Source: CAADGU01 sp035444285
GTDB lineage: Bacteria; Chloroflexota; Anaerolineae; Promineifilales; Promineifilaceae
DNA: 64,000 nt
Direction of reading: 5' to 3'
Assembly (NCBI GenBank): GCA_035444285.1
Contig: DAOMOK010000016.1
Span: forward strand, 1 to 64,000
Shown here: piece by piece, positions 43,664-50,855 of the stretch
Layout of the letters: every line of letters begins with the position of its first letter
How positions within the stretch are numbered: position 1 is the stretch's first letter
Notes under the pieces: generated by a model
Told to the model about the DNA's origin: nothing
The model's database searches: none
What the model saw: the letters and a program-made list of their open reading frames with translations, nothing else
Made by a program: the position numbers and the translations under genes

Positions 43664-44640
43664 CACGCGCCCTGGTCTTAAATAGTGGTCTCGCCTGGGC
43701 CGCCTATCATGTGGGGGCGCTGCGCCAATTTGTTCAAGAAAAAGAGATGCACTTCGACCTGTGTGCCGGAAGTGGCCTGGGCGCAGTCCATGCGGCGTTT
43801 GTGGCCTGTGATGCGGTGGAAGTGCTGCCATCTTTTTGGCAGCATCTATCCTGGCGCAGACTGACAACGATGAACTGGCGCACACCGTGGCGCGATGGCC
43901 CCCTGAAGCTGGCGCCATTAAAGGAGTTTGTCGCCCGCTATGTGAGTGAAAGTAAGTTACAGGATCGAGGGGTAAAACTCATGTTCAACTGCCTGGACAC
44001 AGCCACCGGTTCTGAAACCATTTTCACCTACCCCGGCGCGGAAACCCCGTTGTTGGAGGCGTTAACGGCAGCAGCGACACTGCCCGGCCTGATGCCGCCC
44101 CTGTCAGGGGATGGCGTTCATTCTGAGCAGTGGGTAGATGGCACGTTGGTCAATAGCTTCATGATACAGACGGTACTTCGCCAGCAGCCCATGGCCGAAC
44201 TGTGGGCGGTTGCCGCGGCCGTCCCGCAGCCGGATCTGGCTCAACCACCAAAACAATATGCCCACTGGCGGGCCATTGCCAGCCGGGCATTGCAGCTCAA
44301 TCAATCTCAAGATGTGCGCCTGGGCTTACTTTTTGCGCAGCAGTTCACCACTGCCGTTGCCGCTCACCAACAGGTGAGCCGCCGTCTAACTGAGCAGTTG
44401 GCCGAACTGATTACCGACCCGGAGATAAAGAGCCACCTCAAGCACGAACTGGGTAAACTGTACCAACCATCTGCTTTTCCGTTTAAGGATGCCTGTCCCA
44501 CGGCCGTTCATTGCCTCACCCCCTCTCAAGATTTGGACTATCCCCTGTGGCGTTTTCGCCACAAAGATTTGGCGTTTACCCAGACTTTGGGCTACCGGGA
44601 TGCCCAGGCGTATACGGCAGAAGGTAATCTCAACCCATGA
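43660..44640 (+). CDS. Divergent patatin-like protein
   Basis: 326 residues. The fold matches the following patatin: RALVLNSGLAWAAYHVGALRQF at the start, nucleophile region CAGSGLGAV, catalytic Asp in WVDGTLVN. The GxSxG motif has degenerated to Ala-Gly-Ser-Gly-Leu, and the Gly-rich oxyanion loop is weak, so activity is uncertain. It overlaps its neighbours by 4 bp on each side. Probably arose by duplication with the next gene. Confidence 0.72.
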   Translation: MTRALVLNSGLAWAAYHVGALRQFVQEKEMHFDLCAGSGLGAVHAAFVACDAVEVLPSFWQHLSWRRLTTMNWRTPWRDGPLKLAPLKEFVARYVSESKLQDRGVKLMFNCLDTATGSETIFTYPGAETPLLEALTAAATLPGLMPPLSGDGVHSEQWVDGTLVNSFMIQTVLRQQPMAELWAVAAAVPQPDLAQPPKQYAHWRAIASRALQLNQSQDVRLGLLFAQQFTTAVAAHQQVSRRLTEQLAELITDPEIKSHLKHELGKLYQPSAFPFKDACPTAVHCLTPSQDLDYPLWRFRHKDLAFTQTLGYRDAQAYTAEGNLNP

Positions 44641-45608
44641 AGACCGGCTTATTTCTACCAACCCTGGTTTCGTTAGGTCCCTATGCGGCGGGCGCGGTGC
44701 AGGCACTTATTCAAGAAGGAGGCCTGCAATTTGATGTGATTGGCGCCAGTTCTGGCGGGGTCATCACTGGGTCATTTGCGGCTACAGGACAGATTGATAA
44801 GCTGGTGGAACTGTGGGGTTCCTGGCAAAACAAAGACATGATGGCCGTTGATTGGCCCACGCTGCTCCGCGGCGGCTTTTTATGGGCGCCTGGGTTGATG
44901 AGCAATGAACCAGAACATCGCCATGGGATTGACCCCTACATATCTGAAGATAAGCTCTTGCGGGGCGTACGCTTCCGGTTCCACATTTCTAACCTGTCAT
45001 CCGGCGCGGAAGAGGTCTTGGAGTATCCCGGCGCCTCACTGCCGTTTCGGACGGCCGTCCACGCAGCTGTAGCCGTGCCCGGTTTATTCCCCACCGTCTA
45101 TTACCAGGGCAGCCAGTTGGCAGACGGCGCGATTCTCAATGGCTGTCCGCTCGATCAGTTAATGTTACACACGGGCGTAGAGCGCGTGTTTGTTGTGGGC
45201 GTTGCACCGCAAATGCCGGTCTATCAACCTGGTAGAAACGCCTTCGAAATCTTGCGCACTGCTCTGGAATGGAATCAGTACAGTGAAACCATGACGGCGA
45301 TTGCTCAGGCTCATGAGCAGAACGCCTGGATTGCAGCCTGGGGCACAGAACAGGAAGCCGTGAAACGGACCATCCGAGAGCTGATTGAAGACCCTCAGTT
45401 GCAGGCAGACTTGCTGTTTAAGGCTGATGAGATATACAGTCAGTGTGGGTTTCCCCAGCCACGGGCGCCTGTGGCGATCATTCCCATCCTACCCCCTAAA
45501 AACCTGGAAGGGCTGTTTGGCGACTTCAAGCCGGAGCGCTCACGCATTTTATTAGAACAGGGGCGGCTCGACGCTCTTCGGGTACTCCACAGCGCCATAG
45601 CTGGCTGA
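44637..45608 (+). CDS. Patatin-like phospholipase
   Basis: 323 residues; predicted lipid acyl hydrolase using a Ser-Asp dyad. Nucleophile Ser in GASSGG, catalytic Asp in LADGAILNG. The N-terminal GLFLPTLVSLGPYAAGAVQAL is an oxyanion-type glycine loop, though less glycine-rich than usual. ATGA overlap with the divergent paralogue upstream. It is the last gene of the five-gene operon; an ACGGCCGT copy lies 35 bp beyond its stop. Confidence 0.85.
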   Translation: MKTGLFLPTLVSLGPYAAGAVQALIQEGGLQFDVIGASSGGVITGSFAATGQIDKLVELWGSWQNKDMMAVDWPTLLRGGFLWAPGLMSNEPEHRHGIDPYISEDKLLRGVRFRFHISNLSSGAEEVLEYPGASLPFRTAVHAAVAVPGLFPTVYYQGSQLADGAILNGCPLDQLMLHTGVERVFVVGVAPQMPVYQPGRNAFEILRTALEWNQYSETMTAIAQAHEQNAWIAAWGTEQEAVKRTIRELIEDPQLQADLLFKADEIYSQCGFPQPRAPVAIIPILPPKNLEGLFGDFKPERSRILLEQGRLDALRVLHSAIAG

Positions 45609-45797
45609 GTGCAAGCAACGACATATTGCCCATCACAAGCAGGGCACGGCCGTATCCGGCCCAAACTGGCGCAAATTGGGTGAGAGCAGCGCCAGTTGGT
45701 CGTTTGGGGCGGTCGGGATCGGGGTGTCTCTTTATGAACCAGCATGTGGAGAATTGCCACTCTCATATTTCTGGGGAGAAGGCAGAAAGAAGAGGGG

Positions 45798-45846
45798 TTG
45801 ACATATAGACAATCTTCTATATAATAACGCATAGATAATTATCTAT
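45798..45846 (+). promoter_or_regulatory. Consensus promoter with two ATAGA/TCTAT dyads
   Basis: TTGACA at 45798-45803, 16 bp, TATAAT at 45820-45825. One dyad (ATATAGA at 45803, TCTATAT at 45816) lies across the promoter core, and a perfect palindrome ATAGATAATTATCTAT (45831-45846) follows the expected start of transcription. The shared ATAGA/TCTAT half-site suggests a dimeric repressor binding two sites. Confidence 0.82.
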
Positions 45847-45887
45847 ATGTTGTGGGCTGAAACATTTTTCAATTGGAGGTAAATCTG

Positions 45888-45950
45888 ATGACCATTCAAC
45901 AGCACAATGCAGACTGTTGTGGCGGTTCAGGTTGCGGCTGCGGCTGCTAA
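45888..45950 (+). CDS. 20-residue Cys-rich micropeptide
   Basis: The frame reads MTIQQHNADCC then GGSGCGCGC, ending in TAA. GGAGG lies 8 nt before the ATG. The second half has five Cys in eleven residues, separated only by Gly and Ser. It has its own strong promoter and a perfect terminator directly downstream. It could be a metal-binding peptide, the precursor of a modified peptide, or a Cys-codon leader, though no biosynthesis or cysteine gene follows. The complete expression unit makes chance unlikely. Its composition has no similarity to neighbouring genes. Confidence 0.72.
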   Translation: MTIQQHNADCCGGSGCGCGC

Positions 45951-45980
45951 TTTGATCGTTCACACGCACAGTACCATAAG

Positions 45981-46011
45981 GGCCACCTCCTGCCAGAGGT
46001 GGCCTTTTTTT
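45981..46011 (+). terminator. Rho-independent terminator of the micropeptide gene
   Basis: GGCCACCTC, loop CTGCCA, GAGGTGGCC, then seven T. It lies 30 bp after the micropeptide stop codon. Confidence 0.94.
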
Positions 46012-46123
46012 CTTCAGAAACAATCACGCGCAAGGCCATCTGGGCGGCATGCCCCTGGCGATTCGGGTCATATCGTCTACGGCTTGCGGATAGCGGGCGG
46101 GTAGATGCCTGACAGTGGGCATT

Positions 46124-46372
46124 TTAAGCAACCTTTTCCAGCCGGTCATCTTCTTCTGGTTCGGCTGCAGGTACGGCCGTTAAAAACGCCTCAAAATCCA
46201 CCCGGCTCCCTTTACTGGCTTCTTCCCGCAAATAATCAATTGTCCGCAGGGCGCTGATCTTCTCCGCCGCAGCTAGCGTCAGGAACTGGTTAATCGAAAC
46301 CCCCTCCGCCCTGGCCAACTCCTTGATCTCTTTATGTAAACTTTCCGGTAAACGAATGGTTAGTGCTGTCAT
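46124..46372 (-). CDS. Ribbon-helix-helix antitoxin
   Basis: 82 residues. MTALTIRLPESLHKEIKELARAEGVSINQFLTLAAAEK is a clear ribbon-helix-helix DNA-binding domain (HicB/CopG-like), followed by an acidic tail (EPEEDDRLE). It overlaps the PIN gene upstream by 4 bp; it presumably binds the toxin and represses their shared promoter. Confidence 0.85.
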   Translation of the reverse strand: MTALTIRLPESLHKEIKELARAEGVSINQFLTLAAAEKISALRTIDYLREEASKGSRVDFEAFLTAVPAAEPEEDDRLEKVA

Positions 46373-46791
46373 TTAACTTCTCCTATTTCCATGAGAAAGC
46401 CTCCTGGTTTTGTAGCCTTGATTCCGAATTGCTCAATACCACCAAAATCCTTCAAATTGAAGGTCACAATTCTTGACGCCCTGGCTGTTACTGCCAGTTC
46501 CAGAATCATGTCATCTTTACTATCTGGCAAAAACGGCCGCCAATGAAAATAAATCTCTTGCAAATGCGCTTGTGAGGCAAGGTAACGAACCGCGCCAATT
46601 ATCTGCACCTCAGACAACCTCCCTACCTGATGTTCTGGTCTGGTTAACACATCCAGATATTCCAGATAAAGCGGTAATGAAAGACAAATTTGGAAGCGCA
46701 AATCAGGGATGAGGCGCAGCAGATGATAAGAAGCCCCCTTGTTTGAACGTGAAGCCGCTACCAAAATGTTTGTGTCTAACACGATTGGCAT
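46369..46791 (-). CDS. PIN-family toxin
   Basis: 140 residues from MPIVLDTN. Asp in VLDTNILVAAS, Glu in LYLEYLDVL, Asp-Asp in SKDDMILELA and Asp in FNLKDF form the acidic site. It matches the subgroup annotated as putative toxin component, PIN family. The order toxin then antitoxin, with 4-bp overlap, is typical of this subgroup. The in-frame codons upstream of 46791 are unlikely to be translated. Confidence 0.87.
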   Translation of the reverse strand: MPIVLDTNILVAASRSNKGASYHLLRLIPDLRFQICLSLPLYLEYLDVLTRPEHQVGRLSEVQIIGAVRYLASQAHLQEIYFHWRPFLPDSKDDMILELAVTARASRIVTFNLKDFGGIEQFGIKATKPGGFLMEIGEVK

Positions 46792-46832
46792 GGTGGCAAA
46801 TATGCCACCGCACCACCGCACCTGCCCATTGT

Positions 46833-46861
46833 TTGACCATATAGAGCATTTGTTCTATAAT
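46833..46861 (+). promoter_or_regulatory. Sigma-70-type promoter
   Basis: TTGACC, 17 bp, TATAAT. It reads toward the peptidase E gene at 46951 and is divergent to the toxin-antitoxin pair. Confidence 0.75.
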
Positions 46862-46950
46862 CAGGCGCATTAATCCAACTGACCTTGTATTGCTTAAGTG
46901 TGGATGGTTGGAGAGGTGGTTCGACTCCCTGTAAATCATCAAGGAGAGGC

Positions 46951-47619
46951 ATGATGAAACTTCTGCTCACATCTGGGGGTGTCACGAACCCCAGCATTCA
47001 CGACGCGCTGGTAGACATGCTGGGCAAGCCAATCGCTGAATCCACCGCGCTCTGCATCCCGACGGCGCAATGGGGCCACCCGATGTGCGGGCCGGTCTCG
47101 GTACGGGGCTTTGTTGTCGGCAATCCCCCGTGGGACCTGAGCAGCCTGGGCTGGAAGTCAGTGGGCCTGCTCGAGCTTACCGCACTGCCTACCATCAGCG
47201 AGGAGCGGTGGCTCCCCTGGGTGCAGGAGGCCGACGTCCTGCTCGTGGACGGCGGCGATGCCACATACCTGTGCCACTGGATGCGGCAGTCCGGCCTGGT
47301 AGACCTCCTGCCGGCGCTGTCTGAGACTGTTTGGGTGGGCGTCAGCGCCGGCAGCATGGTGATGACTCCCCGGATTGGCGACTACTTCGTGGCGTGGCGG
47401 TCTGCGCCGGACGACCAAACCCTGGGCATCGTCAACTTCTCGATCTTTCCGCACCTGGACCACGAGATGATGCCGGGAAATACCCTGGCCCACGCCGAGC
47501 GGTGGGCGGCCGACATCGAGGGCCTGGCGTACGCGATTGATGACCAGACCGCAATTAAAGTGCTCAATGGCGTTGTCGAAGTTGTCTCTGAGGGTCATTG
47601 GAAACAGTTTGCACCCTAA
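46951..47619 (+). CDS. Peptidase S51 family (peptidase E-like)
   Basis: 222 residues. Nucleophile Ser is in VWVGVSAGSMV, the family's GxSAG motif; LLTSGGVTN begins the Rossmann-like fold, and FPHLDHE holds the likely catalytic His. The family cleaves aspartyl dipeptides or cyanophycin-like substrates. AAGGAG lies 4-5 nt before the ATG. Codon use is more GC-rich than in its neighbours and there is no ACGGCCGT in the gene, so it may have been acquired. Confidence 0.85.
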   Translation: MMKLLLTSGGVTNPSIHDALVDMLGKPIAESTALCIPTAQWGHPMCGPVSVRGFVVGNPPWDLSSLGWKSVGLLELTALPTISEERWLPWVQEADVLLVDGGDATYLCHWMRQSGLVDLLPALSETVWVGVSAGSMVMTPRIGDYFVAWRSAPDDQTLGIVNFSIFPHLDHEMMPGNTLAHAERWAADIEGLAYAIDDQTAIKVLNGVVEVVSEGHWKQFAP

Positions 47620-47685
47620 GGCGCTCCAGCCATTTCACCGATTATCTTTTTCAACGAGGTATCCAGATATTTGAGGAACTGTGTC

Positions 47686-48279
47686 ATGAGAAAACTTATT
47701 GTGCTTGAACATATCTCGCTTGATGGGGTCATCCAGGCGCCAGGCGGGCCAGATGAAGATACCAGCGGCGGCTTCGTCTATGGCGGGTGGATAGCGCCTT
47801 ATGCGGACGAGCTTCTGGGAACAGCCTTGAGAAGGCAGATGAACCTGCCGTTCGATCTGTTGTTAGGGCGCACAACCTTTGAAATTTGGGAGCCGTACTG
47901 GCCGCAACATGCGGACGCCTGGCCTGGCGTCAACACGGCCACCAAGTACATTGCCTCGAATACCAGAAGTTCCAGCGAATGGCAGCCGTCCGTGTTTTTA
48001 AGCGGCGATATTGCCGAAGAAGTCGCCAAAATCAAGCAACAGCCAGGGCCAGATTTGCATGTTTGGGGAAGTGGTAATCTCATTCAGACGCTTATCAAGC
48101 ATGATCTCGTTGATACGTTCTGGCTGATGATGTATCCGATAACGTTGGGTGTTGGCAAGCGGTTGTTTGCCGGTGGCACGATTCCGGCGGCGTTCAAGGT
48201 GACGGAAAGCATAGTCACCTCGAAGGGCGTCATTGTTGTGAATTACGAGCGTGCAGGCGAACTCCCAACCGGAAGTTAA
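47686..48279 (+). CDS. Dihydrofolate reductase/RibD-like protein
   Basis: 197 residues. MRKLIVLEHISLDGVIQAPGG and LLLGRTTFEIW, then LHVWGSGNLIQTLIKHDLVD and YPITLGVGKRLFAGG are typical of the RibD C-terminal/YyaP-YwjB group of the DHFR superfamily. Predicted NADPH-dependent reductase with unknown substrate; it is not the main folate enzyme. No clear Shine-Dalgarno; GAGGAACTGTGTC precedes the ATG. Confidence 0.85.
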   Translation: MRKLIVLEHISLDGVIQAPGGPDEDTSGGFVYGGWIAPYADELLGTALRRQMNLPFDLLLGRTTFEIWEPYWPQHADAWPGVNTATKYIASNTRSSSEWQPSVFLSGDIAEEVAKIKQQPGPDLHVWGSGNLIQTLIKHDLVDTFWLMMYPITLGVGKRLFAGGTIPAAFKVTESIVTSKGVIVVNYERAGELPTGS

Positions 48280-48384
48280 TGAAGATAGCCAGCCAACTTT
48301 CTGGTTGGACGGTTTCGCCATCACCGACACAGCGCAAATAATACCAGCCGTCAGGACAGTTATTGAGATAGAAGGGGGAGGCCA

Positions 48385-48463
48385 CGACCGTACCCCATCC
48401 CCTCCTCTATCGCAACACAATAGACCCAAAGGGTTTTGGAAACCCTTTGGGTCTTGTTGCTTT
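48385..48463. repeat. Composite repeat: CCGTACCCC module plus GACCC hairpin
   Basis: It begins GACCGTACCCCATCCCC (a diverged ACGGCCGTACCCC), continues with a CCTCCTCTATCGC segment and a 15-bp hairpin (AGACCCAAAGGGTTT, TGG, AAACCCTTTGGGTCT at 48422-48454). It ends at the ACGGCCGT of the next repeat at 48464. A related composite occurs at 51523. With the next entry it fills most of the 350-bp gap between the DHFR-like gene and hicA. Confidence 0.85.
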
Positions 48464-48528
48464 ACGGCCGTACCCAATCCATCATTCCAGTTTTGTGGTG
48501 GTGACACGGCCGTCCACCCGCTATACTT
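48464..48528. repeat. Palindrome-bounded repeat, copy 1
   Basis: ACGGCCGT at 48464, then ACCCAATCCATCATTCCAG, TTTTGTGGTGGTGAC, and ACGGCCGT again at 48506, then CCACCCGCTATACT. The same arrangement occurs at 49133 and 49699. Confidence 0.9.
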
Positions 48529-48629
48529 CAGCAGAAAAGAGGTGGTTGTGTTTGGCCGCGTGATGTGTTGCTTTTTACTAACGTTTCTTCATAAAATTGC
48601 CATGATTCTACTTACACACATCAGGGACA

Positions 48630-48878
48630 ATGAACAAACAAAAACTGCTCGAAAAGGTTCTTTCTGGTTCAAAAAATATTCGTTTCACGGAATTTGTGAC
48701 GCTGGTTGAAGCATTTGGTTTTGAATTATCGCGCACACGTGGCAGTCACCACATTTTTGAACATCCGGATGTGCCTGAAATTTTGAATTTGCAAAACCAT
48801 AAAGGGCAGGTCAAGCCTTATCAGATTCGTCAGTTTTTACAGCTTGTTGAGCAATACAGCCTGGAACTGGAGGAATAA
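48630..48878 (+). CDS. hicA: HicA-type mRNA interferase toxin
   Basis: 82 residues. The double-stranded-RNA-binding-like fold contains FGFELSRTRGSHHIFEHP with the catalytic His of the family in GSHH. Predicted to degrade mRNA. The HicB partner follows at 1 bp distance. Somewhat AT-rich, no ACGGCCGT. Confidence 0.87.
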   Translation: MNKQKLLEKVLSGSKNIRFTEFVTLVEAFGFELSRTRGSHHIFEHPDVPEILNLQNHKGQVKPYQIRQFLQLVEQYSLELEE

Positions 48879-48879
48879 T

Positions 48880-49122
48880 ATGCAAGATTACTTCATCAGC
48901 ATTTTCTATTCAGAGGAAGACGGGGGTTATATTGCCGATATTCCCGATTTGCGCTTTTGCTCCGCTTTTGGCGAGACGCCCGAAGAGGCGCTGCGCGAAG
49001 TGCAAATTGCCAGAGAAGCGTGGCTGGAAACGGCGCGAACCAGCGGCAAACCCATTCCCAAACCACTGTACCGACCCGCTATCTATCGTCTGGCGACGCC
49101 TGCGTCATTTTCCGCCACCTGA
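48880..49122 (+). CDS. hicB: HicB-type antitoxin
   Basis: 80 residues. FISIFYSEEDGGYIADIPDLRFCSAFGETPEEALREVQIAREAWLE is the typical HicB partial RNase H-like fold. No DNA-binding domain is attached, as in the short HicB subgroup. GGAGGAATA precedes the ATG within the hicA end. Confidence 0.88.
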   Translation: MQDYFISIFYSEEDGGYIADIPDLRFCSAFGETPEEALREVQIAREAWLETARTSGKPIPKPLYRPAIYRLATPASFSAT

Positions 49123-49132
49123 GAGGATGGTC

Positions 49133-49200
49133 ACGGCCGTACCCCATCCATCATGCCCGGTTTTGTGGTGGCGACACGGCCGTCCATCCACTATGCTATG
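49133..49200. repeat. Palindrome-bounded repeat, copy 2
   Basis: ACGGCCGT at 49133 and 49176, with ACCCCATCCATCATGCCCGG and TTTTGTGGTGGCGAC between, and CCATCCACTATGCTATG after. It lies between hicB and the DUF433 gene. Confidence 0.9.
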
Positions 49201-49233
49201 CAGTTTCCGCACAATTAACGGAGGTGAATGTAA

Positions 49234-49470
49234 ATGAACAATCTGCTCATCATTTCGGACCCAAAAATTATGATGGGTAAGCCGGTCATAGCCGGTACCA
49301 GAATCACGGTCGAACTGATTCTCGAAAAAATGGCAGCAGGTGAGAGCATCGAACAATTACTAGATGCGCATCCACGCTTGACGAAGCAAGCAATCCAGGC
49401 AGCGCTGGCATTTGCGGCGCAGGCGCTCAAGGCAGATGTAATCTACCCGGTGTTGGAGCCAATGGCATGA
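49234..49470 (+). CDS. DUF433 antitoxin-like protein
   Basis: 78 residues. ISDPKIMMGKPVIAGTRITVELILEKMAAGESIEQLLDAHPRLT is the DUF433 helix-turn-helix pattern. In toxin-antitoxin loci DUF433 proteins pair with DUF5615 PIN-like proteins; here the next gene is one, with ATGA overlap. GGAGGTG precedes the ATG by about 8 nt. Confidence 0.87.
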   Translation: MNNLLIISDPKIMMGKPVIAGTRITVELILEKMAAGESIEQLLDAHPRLTKQAIQAALAFAAQALKADVIYPVLEPMA

Positions 49471-49695
49471 ATCTGTTGGCAGACGAAGGCGTGGAGCGAC
49501 AAATTGTCGAGAGATTACGCCAGGATGGTCATGTCGTTGACTATATCGCTGAATTGGAGCCGGGCATTGACGATGAGGTGATTTTGGAACGTGCAAACGC
49601 GGCACGGGCGTTACTCATCACAGCTGATAAAGACTTTGGCGAACTGGTTTTTCGCCAGCGGTTGGTTCATTGGATTGCGAAGGTGTTGGTTTTGT
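49467..49695 (+). pseudogene. DUF5615 PIN-like toxin, truncated by a repeat insertion
   Basis: The N-terminal 68-76 residues (MNLLADEGVERQIVERLRQD, ALLITADKDFGELVF) match DUF5615, whose usual length is about 110-120. Family similarity ends where a palindrome-bounded repeat begins at about 49699. The reading frame stays open through the repeat and joins in frame to the next gene, ending at 50837, giving a potential 456-residue fusion. The toxin is therefore missing its C-terminal third and is probably inactive. Confidence 0.78.
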
Positions 49696-49698
49696 GGT

Positions 49699-49764
49699 TT
49701 GGCCGTACCCCATCCATCAGGCCGGTTTTGTGGTGGTTACACGGCCGTTCACCCGCTATACTAT
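49699..49764. repeat. Palindrome-bounded repeat, copy 3, inside the DUF5615 gene
   Basis: A diverged left end (TTGGCCGTACCCCATCCATC), the core GGTTTTGTGGTGGTTAC, and ACGGCCGT at 49741, then TCACCCGCTATACTATG. It is translated as WFGRTPSIRPVLWWLHGRS in the fused frame. Confidence 0.88.
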
Positions 49765-49898
49765 GCTCCGTCAAAGCAAATGCTCACCAACAAGAAAAGC
49801 AGTTTATCCCGCAAATCGCGCTGGGAAAGACAAATCTCAGGAGATCGCTTCACATTCGGGCAGAATATTATGCGTTAAGCCCATTCATGGAGGATTAT

Positions 49899-50837
49899 AT
49901 GAAATTCCTAAATAGACTGTTTGGTAAGAAGAGTAAAAAGACAGATAAATTACAGAATGCACCTAAACCAGACGTTAAACCACTCTACGGAGCTACCGCT
50001 CAACCCTTATCAGAAGTTTATTCAGAAAGAGATTTGAATCCAGATTTCAAGACGCGACTAAGGGAAAAGCTGGCCCAAAATTCTGAGTTAGCTGCAATAT
50101 TCAGAGATATTGATTATTCCGCTGAGCACGAAAGCATTGAAAGAGTCTACTTAAAGATTGTAGACAACTCGGAATTTATTCTAGCAATGACTTTGGCTTT
50201 AATGTCTTGGGGAGCGTATCGTGCATATCCAGAGCTACGTGGATCCGACATCTATGTGCCTTTCGAAATGGCTGTTTTAAGAAAAGTTGGTCCTAAAGCA
50301 ACTCCTCAAATAATCAGTGAATTAGGTGTCTTCCTGCGCTTTGACAAACAAGGGGGTTATAAATGGGGGGCTTCAAAATTGTGTAAGCTTCTAGGAGAGT
50401 TTAAATCCAAAGAAGCACTTGATATTTTGGTACGGATAAGTGCTATATCATCGAACTATGTATCATTCAACGAGTGTCGCGTGGCTGCAATATATGCACT
50501 TGCAGAAATTGGTGATTTGAGTGCAATTTCTAGCCTAGTCAAAATTCAAAACCAATCTGATGCCGCAACGAAACAGCAGATTATTCAGTATGCGTTGACT
50601 GAATCTTTAAGCAGGCTAGGCCTCTCAAAAAATCAAGAGGAATACGGGGTTGTTTTCATAAAAGAATACGTTGATCAAGAAAGTACTAGCACTTACAGGG
50701 TTTATCGAGCAGATACTGCTACCTCAGCAAAATCATTTCTAAGTGAAATACCTCTAACCCAAGCGTCAACATATTGGGTAGTTGAGACTCCCCAAGGGAA
50801 TTTTATTCGGAATAAAGATGACATTTATCAAAAGTAA
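49899..50837 (+). CDS. Helical-repeat protein of unknown function
   Basis: 312 residues from the ATG at 49899, which has GGAGG 5 nt upstream. A basic N-terminus (MKFLNRLFGKKSKKTDK) leads to helical pairs such as ALDILVRISAISSNYVSFNECRVAAIYALAEIGDLSAISSLVKI, resembling HEAT repeats, and a beta-rich end (STYWVVETPQGNF). Clearly AT-rich, no ACGGCCGT, and codon use unlike the window. The gene downstream is similar in composition, so the two probably arrived together. No family recognised. Confidence 0.65.
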   Translation: MKFLNRLFGKKSKKTDKLQNAPKPDVKPLYGATAQPLSEVYSERDLNPDFKTRLREKLAQNSELAAIFRDIDYSAEHESIERVYLKIVDNSEFILAMTLALMSWGAYRAYPELRGSDIYVPFEMAVLRKVGPKATPQIISELGVFLRFDKQGGYKWGASKLCKLLGEFKSKEALDILVRISAISSNYVSFNECRVAAIYALAEIGDLSAISSLVKIQNQSDAATKQQIIQYALTESLSRLGLSKNQEEYGVVFIKEYVDQESTSTYRVYRADTATSAKSFLSEIPLTQASTYWVVETPQGNFIRNKDDIYQK

Positions 50838-50855
50838 GGCATAGGCAAACGAAAA

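Noticed and set aside
46905..46945. GGTTCGACTCCC, resembling the T-arm of a tRNA
   Set aside because: No pairing 5-bp stem around the loop, no acceptor stem, and no anticodon arm upstream. It is the leader of the peptidase E gene.
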